NCBI GenBank assembly: GCA_964019165.1
Contig: OZ025281.1
Location: 9,290,388-9,354,387, forward strand
DNA from: Mastigias papua
Lineage: Eukaryota > Cnidaria > Scyphozoa > Rhizostomeae > Mastigiidae
Reading direction: 5' to 3'
DNA length: 64,000 nucleotides
Below the pieces are notes generated by a model. That model was not told the origin of the DNA, searched no databases, and saw nothing but the letters and a program-made list of their open reading frames with translations. Positions within the stretch are counted from its first letter, which is position 1. The number at the start of each line of letters is the position of its first letter. Shown piece by piece: positions 1 through 10,567 of the stretch. The translations under genes were made by a program, and so were the position numbers.

Positions 1-364
1 GCAAATGGCTTGCCTGCCTGCTTCCAATACTCACTCACTCACTCGGTCACTTAGTCAGTCTGGCAATAGGTCTACCACTCGGCCAGCCCAACCAGTGGTC
101 TTCCACTGGGCCAGCCCTACCAGTGGTCTACCACTCGGCCAGCCCTACCAGTGGCCTACCACTTGGCCAGCCCTACCAGTAGCCTACCACTTGGCTGGCC
201 CTACCAGTAGGCCTACCACCGCTCCTGCCACTGTTCTGCCTCCAGTCCTGAATGCCAATAGGCCTGCTAGCCTGTTACTTTGCCTGCAAATAGGCCTGCC
301 TGCATGCCTGCCTGCCGATAAGCCTGCTTGCCTGCTCATACACCTGCAAATAGGCCTACCTGCC
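1..364 (+). repeat. Partial linker monomer, copy of 7180-7543
   Basis: The window opens just past an anchor. The sequence matches 7180-7543, at an offset of 7179, including the unusual CCCAACCAGTGGTCTTCCACTGGG segment (split here: CCCAACCAGTGG, TCTT, CCACTGGG) and the extra 28-bp units. It is therefore the end of a linker like 6418-7543, so the larger 7179-bp repeat began upstream of the window. Confidence 0.85.
92..109. repeat. Hairpin-forming junction CCAGTGG-TCTT-CCACTGG
   Basis: Perfect 7-bp arms with a 4-base loop, formed where a 28-bp unit ending CCAGTGG meets a variant unit starting TCTTCCACTGGG. The same structure occurs at 6547-6564, 7271-7288, 10697-10714, 11751-11768, 14777-14794 and 15163-15180, and again near 17.9, 18.2, 24.9, 25.3, 26.0, 39.2, 46.1 and 60.2 kb. 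Near 33.8 and 53.1 kb the loop is TTTT. Ordinary unit junctions have a weaker 5-bp version (AGTGG-NNNN-CCACT). Confidence 0.88.
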
Positions 365-415
365 GATATGACTGTGACTGGTCCATCCAAATGGCTAGGC
401 TGCCTGCTTCCAATA

Positions 416-440
416 GGCCTAGTATGTGGCCTGCCATTCA
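416..440 (+). repeat. 25-bp module, alpha long-form monomers
   Basis: Inserted between CCAATA and the CACT tract, starting GGCCTAGTATGTGG and ending GCCATTCA. The same 25 bases occur at 1407-1431, 3440-3464, 4431-4455, 7595-7619 and 8586-8610. All six sit in monomers that also read CCATCCAAATGGCTAGG after the anchor, so the two features travel together. Being 25 bp, the module moves monomer length off the usual 2-modulo-4 class by one. Confidence 0.88.
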
Positions 441-844
441 CTCACTCTCTCACTCACTCACTCAGTCAGTCAGTCGGTCACTCGGTCACTCGGTCACTCA
501 GTCAGTCTGGCAATAGGTCTACCACTCGGCCAGCCCTACCAGTGGCCTACCACTTGGCCAACCCTACCAGTAGGCCTACAACCGCCCCTGCAACTGTTCT
601 GCCTCCAGTCCTGCCTGCCAATAGGCCTGCTAGCTTGCTACTTTGCCTGCCAATAGGCCTGCCGATAAGCCTGCTTGCCTGCTCATACACCTGCAAATAG
701 GCCTACCTGCCGATATGACTGTGACTGGTCCAGGCAAATGGCTTGCCTGCCTGCCTCCAATACTCACTCACTCACTCAGTCACTCGGTCACTCGGTCACT
801 CAGTCAGTCTGGCAATGGGTCTACCACTCGGCCAGCCCTACCAG

Positions 845-862
845 TGGCCAACCAGTTGGCCA
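845..862. repeat. 18-bp inverted repeat TGGCCAACCAGTTGGCCA
   Basis: Perfect 8-bp arms (TGGCCAAC / GTTGGCCA) with a 2-bp centre. It arises in the 28-bp sub-repeat of the second alpha monomer, where CTACCACTTGG has become CAACCAGTTGG. Identical copies lie at 3869-3886 and 8024-8041, the matching sites in the other alpha blocks. Confidence 0.9.
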
Positions 863-2150
863 GCCCTACCAGTAGCCTACCACTTGGCTGGCCCTACCAG
901 TAGGCCTACCACCGCTCCTGCCACTGTTCTGCCTCCAGTCCTGAATGCCAATAGGCCTGCTAGCCTGTTACTTTGCCTGCAAATAGGCCTGCCTGCATGC
1001 CTGCCGATAACCCTGCTTGCCTGCTCATACACCTGGAAATAGGCCTACCTGCCGATATGACTGTGACTGGTCCAGGCAAATGGCTTGCCTGCCTGCTTCC
1101 AATACTCACTCACTCACTCAGTCACTCGGTCACTCGGTCACTCAGTCAGTCTGGCAATAGGTCTACCACTCGGCCAGACCTACCAGTGGCCTACCACTTG
1201 GCCAGCCCTACCAGTAGGCCTACCACCGCTCCTGCAACTGATCTGCCTCCAGTCGTGCCTGCCACTAGGCCTGCTAGCGTTCTACTTTGCCTGCCACTAG
1301 GCCTGCCGATAAGCCTGCTTGCCTGCTCATACACCTGCAAATAGGCCTACCTGCCGATATGACTGTGACTGGTCCATCCAAATGGCTAGGCTGCCTGCTT
1401 CCAATAGGCCTAGTATGTGGCCTGCCATTCACTCACTCTCTCACTCACTCACTCACTCAGTCAGTCAGTCGGTCACTCGGTCACTCAGTCAGTCTGGCAA
1501 TAGGTCTACCACTCGGCCAGCCCTACCAGTGGCCTACCACTTGGCCAGCCCTACCAGTAGGCCTACCACCGCCCCTGCAACTGTTCTGCCTCCAGTCCTG
1601 CCTGCCAATAGGCCTGCTAGCCTGCTACTTTGCCTGCCAATAGGCCTGCCTGCATGCCTGCCGATAAGCCTGCTTGCCTGCTCATACACCTGCAAATAGG
1701 CCTACCTGCCGATATGACTGTGACTGGTCCAGGCAAATGCCTTGCCTGCCTGCTTCCAATACTCACTCACTCAATCGGTCACTCAGTCAGTCAGTCAGTC
1801 TGGCAATAGGTCTACCACTCGGCCAGCCCTACCAGTGGTCTACCACTAGGCCAGCCCTACCAGTGGTCTACCACTCGGCCAGCCCTACCAGTGGCCTACC
1901 ACTTGGCCAGCCCTACCAGTAGCCTAGCACTTGGCAGCCCCTACCTGTAGGCCTACCACCGCTCCTGCAACTCTTCTGCATCCAGTCCTGCCTGCCAATA
2001 GGCCTGCTAGCCTGTTACTTTGCCTGCCAATAGGCCTGCCTGCATGCCTGCCGATAAGCCTGCTTGCCAGCTCATACACCTGCAAATAGGCCTACCTGCC
2101 GATATGACTGTGACTGGTCCAGGCAAATGGCTTGCCTGCCTGCTTCCAAT

Positions 2151-2200
2151 ACTCACTCACTCATTCGGTCACTCGGTAACTCGGTCATTCAGTCAGTCTG
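2151..2200 (+). repeat. Tetranucleotide tract module of the monomer (CACT/CGGT/CAGT)
   Basis: A run of in-phase four-base words (CACT, CGGT, CATT, CAGT) ending in CAGTCAGTCTGG. Every monomer carries one. Its order is usually pure CACT first, then CACT alternating with CGGT, then CAGTCAGT. It is the most length-variable part of the monomer, from about 9 words to more than 20, and accounts for most of the 4-bp steps in monomer length. Confidence 0.9.
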
Positions 2201-2208
2201 GCAATAGG

Positions 2209-2292
2209 TCTACCACTCGGCCAGCCCTACCAGTGGCCTACCACTTGGCCAGCCCTACCAGTAGCCTACCACTTGGCTGGCCCTACCAGTAG
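2209..2292 (+). repeat. 28-bp sub-repeat, three copies
   Basis: Three consecutive 28-bp units (2209-2236, 2237-2264, 2265-2292) share the core CTACCACTYGGCCAGCCC followed by TACCAGTRG. Monomers elsewhere carry from one unit (19980-19996 region, 278-bp monomer) to five (15150-15290). The last unit before the spacer usually reads TTGGCTGGCCC. Adjacent units differ mainly at TCGG/TTGG and AGTGG/AGTAG. Because 28 is 7 x 4, adding or losing a unit keeps the four-base register. Confidence 0.9.
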
Positions 2293-2330
2293 GCCTACCA
2301 CCGCTCCTGCAACTGTTCTGCCTCCAGTCC

Positions 2331-2442
2331 TGCCTGCCAATAGGCCTGCTAGCCTGCTACTTTGTTTGCCAATAGGCCTGCCTGCATGCCTGCCAATTAC
2401 CCTGCTTGCCTGCTCATACACCTGCAAATGGCCCTACCTGCC
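2331..2442 (+). repeat. GCCT-register module with CAATAGGC-type segments
   Basis: The word GCCT recurs in one four-base phase through this module (GCCT GCCA ATAG, GCCT GCTA and so on), continuing across the next anchor into its short GCCT run. It holds conserved palindromic hexamers in most monomers: AGGCCT, GCTAGC and often GCATGC. The optional 12-bp segment TGCCTGCATGCC lies within it. Most chance stop codons of the plus strand (CAA TAG, AAA TAG, GA TAA) come from this module. Confidence 0.8.
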
Positions 2443-3388
2443 GATATGACTGTGACTGGTCCAGGCAAATGGCTTGCCTGCCTGCTTCCAATACTCACTC
2501 ACTCACTCACTCAGTCACTCGGTCACTCGGTCACTCAGTCAGTCTGGCAATAGGTCTACCACTCGGCCAGCCCTACCAGTGGCCTACCGCTTGGCCAGCC
2601 CTACCAGTAGGCCTACCACCGCTCCTGCAACTGATCTGCCTCCAGTCGTGCCTGTCAATAGGCCTGCTAGCGTTCTACTTTGCCTGCCAATAGGCCTGCC
2701 GATAAGCCTGCCTGCCTGCTCATACACCTGAAAATAGGCCTACCTGCCGATATGACTGTGACTGGTCCAGGCAAATGGCTTGCCTGCCTGCTTCCAATAC
2801 TCACTCAATCACTCGGTCACTCAGTCAGTCTGGCAATAGGTCTACCACTCGGCCAGGCCTACCAGTGGCCTACCACTTGGCCAGCCCTACCAGTAGCCTA
2901 CCACTTGGCTGGCCCTACCTGTAGGCCTACCACCGCTCCTGCAACTGTTCTGCCTCCAGTCCTGCCTGCCAATAGGCCTACTAGCCTGTTACTTTGCCTG
3001 CCAATAGGCCTGCCTGCATGCCTGCCGATAAGCCTGCTTGCCTGCTCATACACCTGCAACTAGGCCTACAAGCCGATATGACTGTGACTGGTCCATGCAA
3101 ATGGCTTGCCTGCCTGCTTCCAATACTCACTCACTCACTCAGTCACTCGGTCACTCGGTCACTCAGTCAGTCTGGCAATAGGTCTGCCACTCGGCCAGCC
3201 CTACCAGTAGCCTACCACTTGGCTGCCCCTACCAGAAGGCCTATCACCGCTCCTGCAACTGTTCTGCATCCAGTCCTGCCTGCCAATAGGCCTGCTAGCC
3301 TGTTACTTTGCCTGCCAATAGGCCTGCCTGCATGCCTGCCGATAAGCCTGCTTGCCTGCTCATACACCTGCAAATAGGCCTACCTGCC

Positions 3389-6300
3389 GATATGACTGTG
3401 ACTGGTCCATCCAAATGGCTAGGCTGCCTGCTTCCAATAGGCCTAGTATGTGGCCTGCCATTCACTCACTCTCTCACTCACTCACTCAGTCAGTCAGTCG
3501 GTCACTCGGTCACTCGGTCACTCAGTCAGTCTGGCAATAGGTCTACCACTCGGCCAGCCCTACCAGTGGCCTACCACTTGGCCAACCCTACCAGTAGGCC
3601 TACAACCGCCCCTGCAACTGTTCTGCCTCCAGTCCTGCCTGCCAATAGGCCTGCTAGCCTGCTACTTTGCCTGCCAATAGGCCTGCCGATAAGCCTGCTT
3701 GCCTGCTCATACACCTGCAAATAGGCCTACCTGCCGATATGACTGTGACTGGTCCAGGCAAATGGCTTGCCTGCCTGCCTCCAATACTCACTCACTCACT
3801 CAGTCACTCGGTCACTCGGTCACTCAGTCAGTCTGGCAATGGGTCTACCACTCGGCCAGCCCTACCAGTGGCCAACCAGTTGGCCAGCCCTACCAGTAGC
3901 CTACCACTTGGCTGGCCCTACCAGTAGGCCTACCACCGCTCCTGCCACTGTTCTGCCTCCAGTCCTGAATGCCAATAGGCCTGCTAGCCTGTTACTTTGC
4001 CTGCAAATAGGCCTGCCTGCATGCCTGCCGATAACCCTGCTTGCCTGCTCATACACCTGGAAATAGGCCTACCTGCCGATATGACTGTGACTGGTCCAGG
4101 CAAATGGCTTGCCTGCCTGCTTCCAATACTCACTCACTCACTCAGTCACTCGGTCACTCGGTCACTCAGTCAGTCTGGCAATAGGTCTACCACTCGGCCA
4201 GACCTACCAGTGGCCTACCACTTGGCCAGCCCTACCAGTAGGCCTACCACCGCTCCTGCAACTGATCTGCCTCCAGTCGTGCCTGCCACTAGGCCTGCTA
4301 GCGTTCTACTTTGCCTGCCACTAGGCCTGCCGATAAGCCTGCTTGCCTGCTCATACACCTGCAAATAGGCCTACCTGCCGATATGACTGTGACTGGTCCA
4401 TCCAAATGGCTAGGCTGCCTGCTTCCAATAGGCCTAGTATGTGGCCTGCCATTCACTCACTCTCTCACTCACTCACTCACTCAGTCAGTCAGTCGGTCAC
4501 TCGGTCACTCAGTCAGTCTGGCAATAGGTCTACCACTCGGCCAGCCCTACCAGTGGCCTACCACTTGGCCAGCCCTACCAGTAGGCCTACCACCGCCCCT
4601 GCAACTGTTCTGCCTCCAGTCCTGCCTGCCAATAGGCCTGCTAGCCTGCTACTTTGCCTGCCAATAGGCCTGCCTGCATGCCTGCCTGCCGATAAGCCTG
4701 CTTGCCTGCTCATACACCTGCAAATAGGCCTACCTGCCGATATGACTGTGACTGGTCCAGGCAAATGCCTTGCCTGCCTGCTTCCAATACTCACTCACTC
4801 AATCGGTCACTCAGTCAGTCAGTCAGTCTGGCAATAGGTCTACCACTCGGCCAGCCCTACCAGTGGTCTACCACTAGGCCAGCCCTACCAGTGGTCTACC
4901 ACTCGGCCAGCCCTACCAGTGGCCTACCACTTGGCCAGCCCTACCAGTAGCCTAGCACTTGGCAGCCCCTACCTGTAGGCCTACCACCGCTCCTCCAACT
5001 CTTCTGCATCCAGTCCTGCCTGCCAATAGGCCTGCTAGCCTGTTACTTTGCCTGCCAATAGGCCTGCCTGCATGCCTGCCGATAAGCCTGCTTGCCAGCT
5101 CATACACCTGCAAATAGGCCTACCTGCCGACATGACTGTGACTGGTCCAGGCAAATGGCTTGCCTGCCTGCTTCCAATACTCACTCACTCATTCGGTCAC
5201 TCGGTAACTCGGTCATTCAGTCAGTCTGGCAATAGGTCTACCACTCGGCCAGCCCTACCAGTGGCCTACCACTTGGCCAGCCCTACCAGTAGCCTACCAC
5301 TTGGCTGGCCCTACCAGTAGGCGTACCACCGCTCCTGCAACTGTTCTGCCTCCAGTCCTGCCTGCCAATAGGCCTGCTAGCCTGCTACTTTGTTTGCCAA
5401 TAGGCCTGCCTGCATGCCTGCCAATTTGCCCTGCTTGCCTGCTCATACACCTGCAAATGGCCCTACCTGCCGATATGACTGTGACTGGTCCAGGGAAATG
5501 GCTTGCCTGCCTGCTTCCAATACTCACTCACTCACTCACTCAGTCACTCGGTCACTCGGTCACTCAGTCAGTCTGGCAATAGGTCTACCACTCGGCCAGC
5601 CCTACCAGTGGCCTACCGCTTGGCCAGCCCTACCAGTAGGCCTACCACCGCTCCTGCAACTGATCTGCCTCCAGTCGTGCCTGTCAATAGGCCTGCTAGC
5701 GTTCTACTTTGCCTGCCAATAGGCCTGCCGATAAGCCTGCCTGCCTGCTCATACACCTGAAAATAGGCCTACCTGCCGATATGACTGTGACTGGTCCAGG
5801 CAAATGGCTTGCCTGCCTGCTTCCAATACTCACTCAATCACTCGGTCACTCAATCAGTCTGGCAATAGGTCTACCACTCGGCCAGGCCTACCAGTGGCCT
5901 ACCACTTGGCCAGCCCTACCAGTAGCCTACCACTTGGCTGGCCCTACCTGTAGGCCTACCACCGCTCCTGCAACTGTTCTGCCTCCAGTCCTGCCTGCCA
6001 ATAGGCCTACTAGCCTGTTACTTTGCCTGCCAATAGGCCTGCCTGCATGCCTGCCGATAAGCCTGCTTGCCTGCTCATACACCTGCAACTAGGCCTACAA
6101 GCCGATATGACTGTGACTGGTCCATGCAAATGGCTTGCCTGCCTGCTTCCAATACTCACTCACTCACTCAGTCACTCGGTCACTCGGTCACTCAGTCAGT
6201 CTGGCAATAGGTCTGCCACTCGGCCAGCCCTACCAGTAGCCTACCACTTGGCTGCCCCTACCAGAAGGCCTATCACCGCTCCTGCAACTGTTCTGCATCC

Positions 6301-6417
6301 AGTCCTGCCTGCCAATAGGCCTGCTAGCCTGTTACTTTGCCTGCCAATAGGCCTGCCTGCATGCCTGCCGATAAGCCTGCTTGCCTGCTCATACACCTGC
6401 AAATAGGCCTACCTGCC
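3389..6417 (+). repeat. Higher-order block alpha, copy 2 (nine monomers, 3029 bp)
   Basis: Spacings are 347, 342, 302, 359, 390, 343, 306, 326 and 314. Compared with copy 1 I see about ten changes in 3 kb: +4 bp near 4680 (an extra GCCT word), +1 bp near 5425, GACATG for GATATG at 5129, GGGAAATGG near 5494, GGCGTACC near 5321 and a few other substitutions. Copy 2 is followed by the linker, whereas copy 1 runs directly into copy 2. Confidence 0.93.
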
Positions 6418-7543
6418 GATATGACTGTGACTGGTCCAGGCAAATGGCTTGCCTGCCTGCCTCTAATACTCACTCACTCACTCAGTCACTCGGTCACTCG
6501 GTCACTTAGTTAGTCTGGCAATAGGTCTACCACTCGGCCAGCCCTACCAGTGGTCTTCCACTGGGCCAGCCCTACCAGTGGTCTACCACTCGGCCAGCCC
6601 TACCAGTGGCCTACCACTTGGCCAGACCTACCAGTAGCCTACCACTTGGCTGGCCCTACCAGTAGGCCTACCATCGCTCCTGCAACTCTTCTGCCTCCAG
6701 TCCTGCCTGCCAATAGGCCTGCTAGCCTGTTACTTTGCCTGCAAATAGGCCTGCCTGCATGCCTGCCGATAAGCCTGCTTGCCTACTCATACACCTGCAA
6801 CTAGGCCTACCTGCCGATATGACTGTGACTGGTCCAGGCAAATGGCTTGCCTGCCTGCCTCCAATACTCACTCACTCACTCAGTCACTCGGTCACTCGGT
6901 CATTCAGTCAGTCTGGCAATAGGTCTACCACTCGGCCAGCCCTACCAGTGGCCTACCACTTGGCCAGCCCTACCAGTAGCCTACCACTTGGCTGGCCCTA
7001 CCAGTAGGCCTACCACCACTCCTGCAACTGTTCTGCCTCCAGTCGTGCCTGCCAATAGGCCTGCTAGCCTGCTACTTTGCCTGCCAATAGGCCTGCCTTT
7101 ATGCCTGCTGATAAGCCTGCTTGCCTGCTCATACACCTGCAAATAGTCCTACCTGCCGATATGACTGTGACTGGTCCAGGCAAATGGCTTGCCTGCCTGC
7201 TTCCAATACTCACTCACTCACTCGGTCACTTAGTCAGTCTGGCAATAGGTCTACCACTCGGCCAGCCCAACCAGTGGTCTTCCACTGGGCCAGCCCTACC
7301 AGTGGTCTACCACTCGGCCAGCCCTACCAGTGGCCTACCACTTGGCCAGCCCTACCAGTAGCCTACCACTTGGCTGGCCCTACCAGTAGGCCTACCACCG
7401 CTCCTGCCACTGTTCTGCCTCCAGTCCTGAATGCCAATAGGCCTGCTAGCCTGTTACTTTGCCTGCAAATAGGCCTGCCTGCATGCCTGCCTGCCGATAA
7501 GCCTGCTTGCCTGCTCATACACCTGCAAATAGGCCTACCTGCC
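6418..7543 (+). repeat. Three-monomer linker between alpha copies (398, 342, 386 bp)
   Basis: The first and third monomers are long because they carry extra 28-bp units, including the CTTCCACTGGGCC variant that forms a small hairpin. The first two linker monomers, together with the preceding 314-bp monomer at 6104, form a 1054-bp trimer that recurs at 10254 and 11308. Confidence 0.88.
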
Positions 7544-10500
7544 GATATGACTGTGACTGGTCCATCCAAATGGCTAGGCTGCCTGCTTCCAATAGGCCTA
7601 GTATGTGGCCTGCCATTCACTCACTCTCTCACTCACTCACTCAGTCAGTCAGTCGGTCACTCGGTCACTCGGTCACTCAGTCAGTCTGGCAATAGGTCTA
7701 CCACTCGGCCAGCCCTACCAGTGGCCTACCACTTGGCCAACCCTACCAGTAGGCCTACAACCGCCCCTGCAACTGTTCTGCCTCCAGTCCTGCCTGCCAA
7801 TAGGCCTGCTAGCTTGCTACTTTGCCTGCCAATAGGCCTGCCGATAAGCCTGCTTGCCTGCTCATACACCTGCAAATAGGCCTACCTGCCGATATGACTG
7901 TGACTGGTCCAGGCAAATGGCTTGCCTGCCTGCCTCCAATACTCACTCACTCACTCAGTCACTCGGTCACTCGGTCACTCAGTCAGTCTGGCAATGGGTC
8001 TACCACTCGGCCAGCCCTACCAGTGGCCAACCAGTTGGCCAGCCCTACCAGTAGCCTACCACTTGGCTGGCCCTACCAGTAGGCCTACCACCGCTCCTGC
8101 CACTGTTCTGCCTCCAGTCCTGAATGCCAATAGGCCTGCTAGCCTGTTACTTTGCCTGCAAATAGGCCTGCCTGCATGCCTGCCGATAACCCTGCTTGCC
8201 TGCTCATACACCTGGAAATAGGCCTACCTGCCGATATGACTGTGACTGGTCCAGGCAAATGGCTTGCCTGCCTGCTTCCAATACTCACTCACTCACTCAG
8301 TCACTCGGTCACTCGGTCACTCAGTCAGTCTGGCAATAGGTCTACCACTCGGCCAGACCTACCAGTGGCCTACCACTTGGCCAGCCCTACCAGTAGGCCT
8401 ACCACCGCTCCTGCAACTGATCTGCCTCCAGTCGTGCCTGCCACTAGGCCTGCTAGCGTTCTACTTTGCCTGCCACTAGGCCTGCCGATAAGCCTGCTTG
8501 CCTGCTCATACACCTGCAAATAGGCCTACCTGCCGATATGACTGTGACTGGTCCATCCAAATGGCTAGGCTGCCTGCTTCCAATAGGCCTAGTATGTGGC
8601 CTGCCATTCACTCACTCTCTCACTCACTCACTCACTCAGTCAGTCAGTCGGTCACTCGGTCACTCAGTCAGTCTGGCAATAGGTCTACCACTCGGCCAGC
8701 CCTACCAGTGGCCTACCACTTGGCCAGCCCTACCAGTAGGCCTACCACCGCCCCTGCAACTGTTCTGCCTCCAGTCCTGCCTGCCAATAGGCCTGCTAGC
8801 CTGCTACTTTGCCTGCCAATAGGCCTGCCTGCATGCCTGCCGATAAGCCTGCTTGCCTGCTCATACACCTGCAAATAGGCCTACCTGCCGATATGACTGT
8901 GACTGGTCCAGGCAAATGCCTTGCCTGCCTGCTTCCAATACTCACTCACTCAATCGGTCACTCAGTCAGTCAGTCAGTCTGGCAATAGGTCTACCACTCG
9001 GCCAGCCCTACCAGTGGTCTACCACTAGGCCAGCCCTACCAGTGGTCTACCACTCGGCCAGCCCTACCAGTGGCCTACCACTTGGCCAGCCCTACCAGTA
9101 GCCTAGCACTTGGCAGCCCCTACCTGTAGGCCTACCACCGCTCCTGCAACTCTTCTGCATCCAGTCCTGCCTGCCAATAGGCCTGCTAGCCTGTTACTTT
9201 GCCTGCCAATAGGCCTGCCTGCATGCCTGCCGATAAGCCTGCTTGCCAGCTCATACACCTGCAAATAGGCCTACCTGCCGATATGACTGTGACTGGTCCA
9301 GGCAAATGGCTTGCCTGCCTGCTTCCAATACTCACTCACTCATTCGGTCACTCGGTAACTCGGTCATTCAGTCAGTCTGGCAATAGGTCTACCACTCGGC
9401 CAGCCCTACCAGTGGCCTACCACTTGGCCAGCCCTACCAGTAGCCTACCACTTGGCTGGCCCTACCAGTAGGCCTACCACCGCTCCTGCAACTGTTCTGC
9501 CTCCAGTCCTGCCTGCCAATAGGCCTGCTAGCCTGCTACTTTGTTTGCCAATAGGCCTGCCTGCATGCCTGCCAATTACCCTGCTTGCCTGCTCATACAC
9601 CTGCAAATGGCCCTACCTGCCGATATGACTGTGACTGGTCCAGGCAAATGGCTTGCCTGCCTGCTTCCAATACTCACTCACTCACTCACTCAGTCACTCG
9701 GTCACTCGGTCACTCAGTCAGTCTGGCAATAGGTCTACCACTCGGCCAGCCCTACCAGTGGCCTACCGCTTGGCCAGCCCTACCAGTAGGCCTACCACCG
9801 CTCCTGCAACTGATCTGCCTCCAGTCGTGCCTGTCAATAGGCCTGCTAGCGTTCTACTTTGCCTGCCAATAGGCCTGCCGATAAGCCTGCCTGCCTGCTC
9901 ATACACCTGAAAATAGGCCTACCTGCCGATATGACTGTGACTGGTCCAGGCAAATGGCTTGCCTGCCTGCTTCCAATACTCACTCAATCACTCGGTCACT
10001 CAGTCAGTCTGGCAATAGGTCTACCACTCGGCCAGGCCTACCAGTGGCCTACCACTTGGCCAGCCCTACCAGTAGCCTACCACTTGGCTGGCCCTACCTG
10101 TAGGCCTACCACCGCTCCTGCAACTGTTCTGCCTCCAGTCCTGCCTGCCAATAGGCCTACTAGCCTGTTACTTTGCCTGCCAATAGGCCTGCCTGCATGC
10201 CTGCCGATAAGCCTGCTTGCCTGCTCATACACCTGCAACTAGGCCTACAAGCCGATATGACTGTGACTGGTCCATGCAAATGGCTTGCCTGCCTGCTTCC
10301 AATACTCACTCACTCACTCAGTCACTCGGTCACTCGGTCACTCAGTCAGTCTGGCAATAGGTCTGCCACTCGGCCAGCCCTACCAGTAGCCTACCACTTG
10401 GCTGCCCCTACCAGAAGGCCTATCACCGCTCCTGCAACTGTTCTGCATCCAGTCCTGCCTGCCAATAGGCCTGCTAGCCTGTTACTTTGCCTGCCAATAG

Positions 10501-10567
10501 GCCTGCCTGCATGCCTGCCGATAAGCCTGCTTGCCTGCTCATACACCTGCAAATAGGCCTACCTGCC
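7544..10567 (+). repeat. Higher-order block alpha, copy 3 (nine monomers, 3024 bp)
   Basis: Same nine spacings as copy 1 with no length change. It shares copy-1 states (for example AGCTTGCTAC at 631 and 7810) where copy 2 differs (AGCCTGCTAC at 3656). The match to copy 1 extends upstream to the first base of the window, at a constant offset of 7179. At 10568 it passes into linker-type monomers, as copy 2 does. Confidence 0.93.

Larger units (their letters stand above)
2101..2442 (+). repeat. Reference monomer, 342-bp class
   Basis: Used here to define the modules. In order: anchor 2101-2117; short GCCT run near 2133-2143; tetranucleotide tract 2151-2200; three 28-bp units 2209-2292; spacer with CCGCTCCTGCAACTG from 2300; GCCT-register module 2331-2442 including the optional 12-bp TGCCTGCATGCC near 2380. 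Removing the 12-bp module and one 28-bp unit from a 342-bp monomer gives 302 bp, the shortest common class; 314 and 330 are the two intermediates. All four lengths are frequent, so these classes are modular variants of one unit. Confidence 0.9.
365..3388 (+). repeat. Higher-order block alpha, copy 1 (nine monomers, 3024 bp)
   Basis: Anchor spacings are 347, 342, 302, 355, 390, 342, 306, 326 and 314 bp. The first and fourth monomers are the long form with the 25-bp module. The same ordered series of lengths recurs at 3389 and 7544. Monomers inside the block differ from each other far more than corresponding monomers differ between blocks, which is the definition of a higher-order repeat. Confidence 0.93.

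Noticed and set aside
5129..5145. Anchor variant GACATGACTG as a breakpoint or foreign monomer
   Set aside because: It is a single T-to-C change in an otherwise normal alpha monomer, at the expected position 3028 bp after its copy-1 counterpart.
7121..7879. Open reading frame of 252 codons, plus strand, also present in part at 5-700
   Set aside because: The match at 5-700 is explained by the 7179-bp DNA repeat. The reading is open only because the 386- and 347-bp monomers happen to keep frame past two usual stop positions; other frames are open over the same bases.
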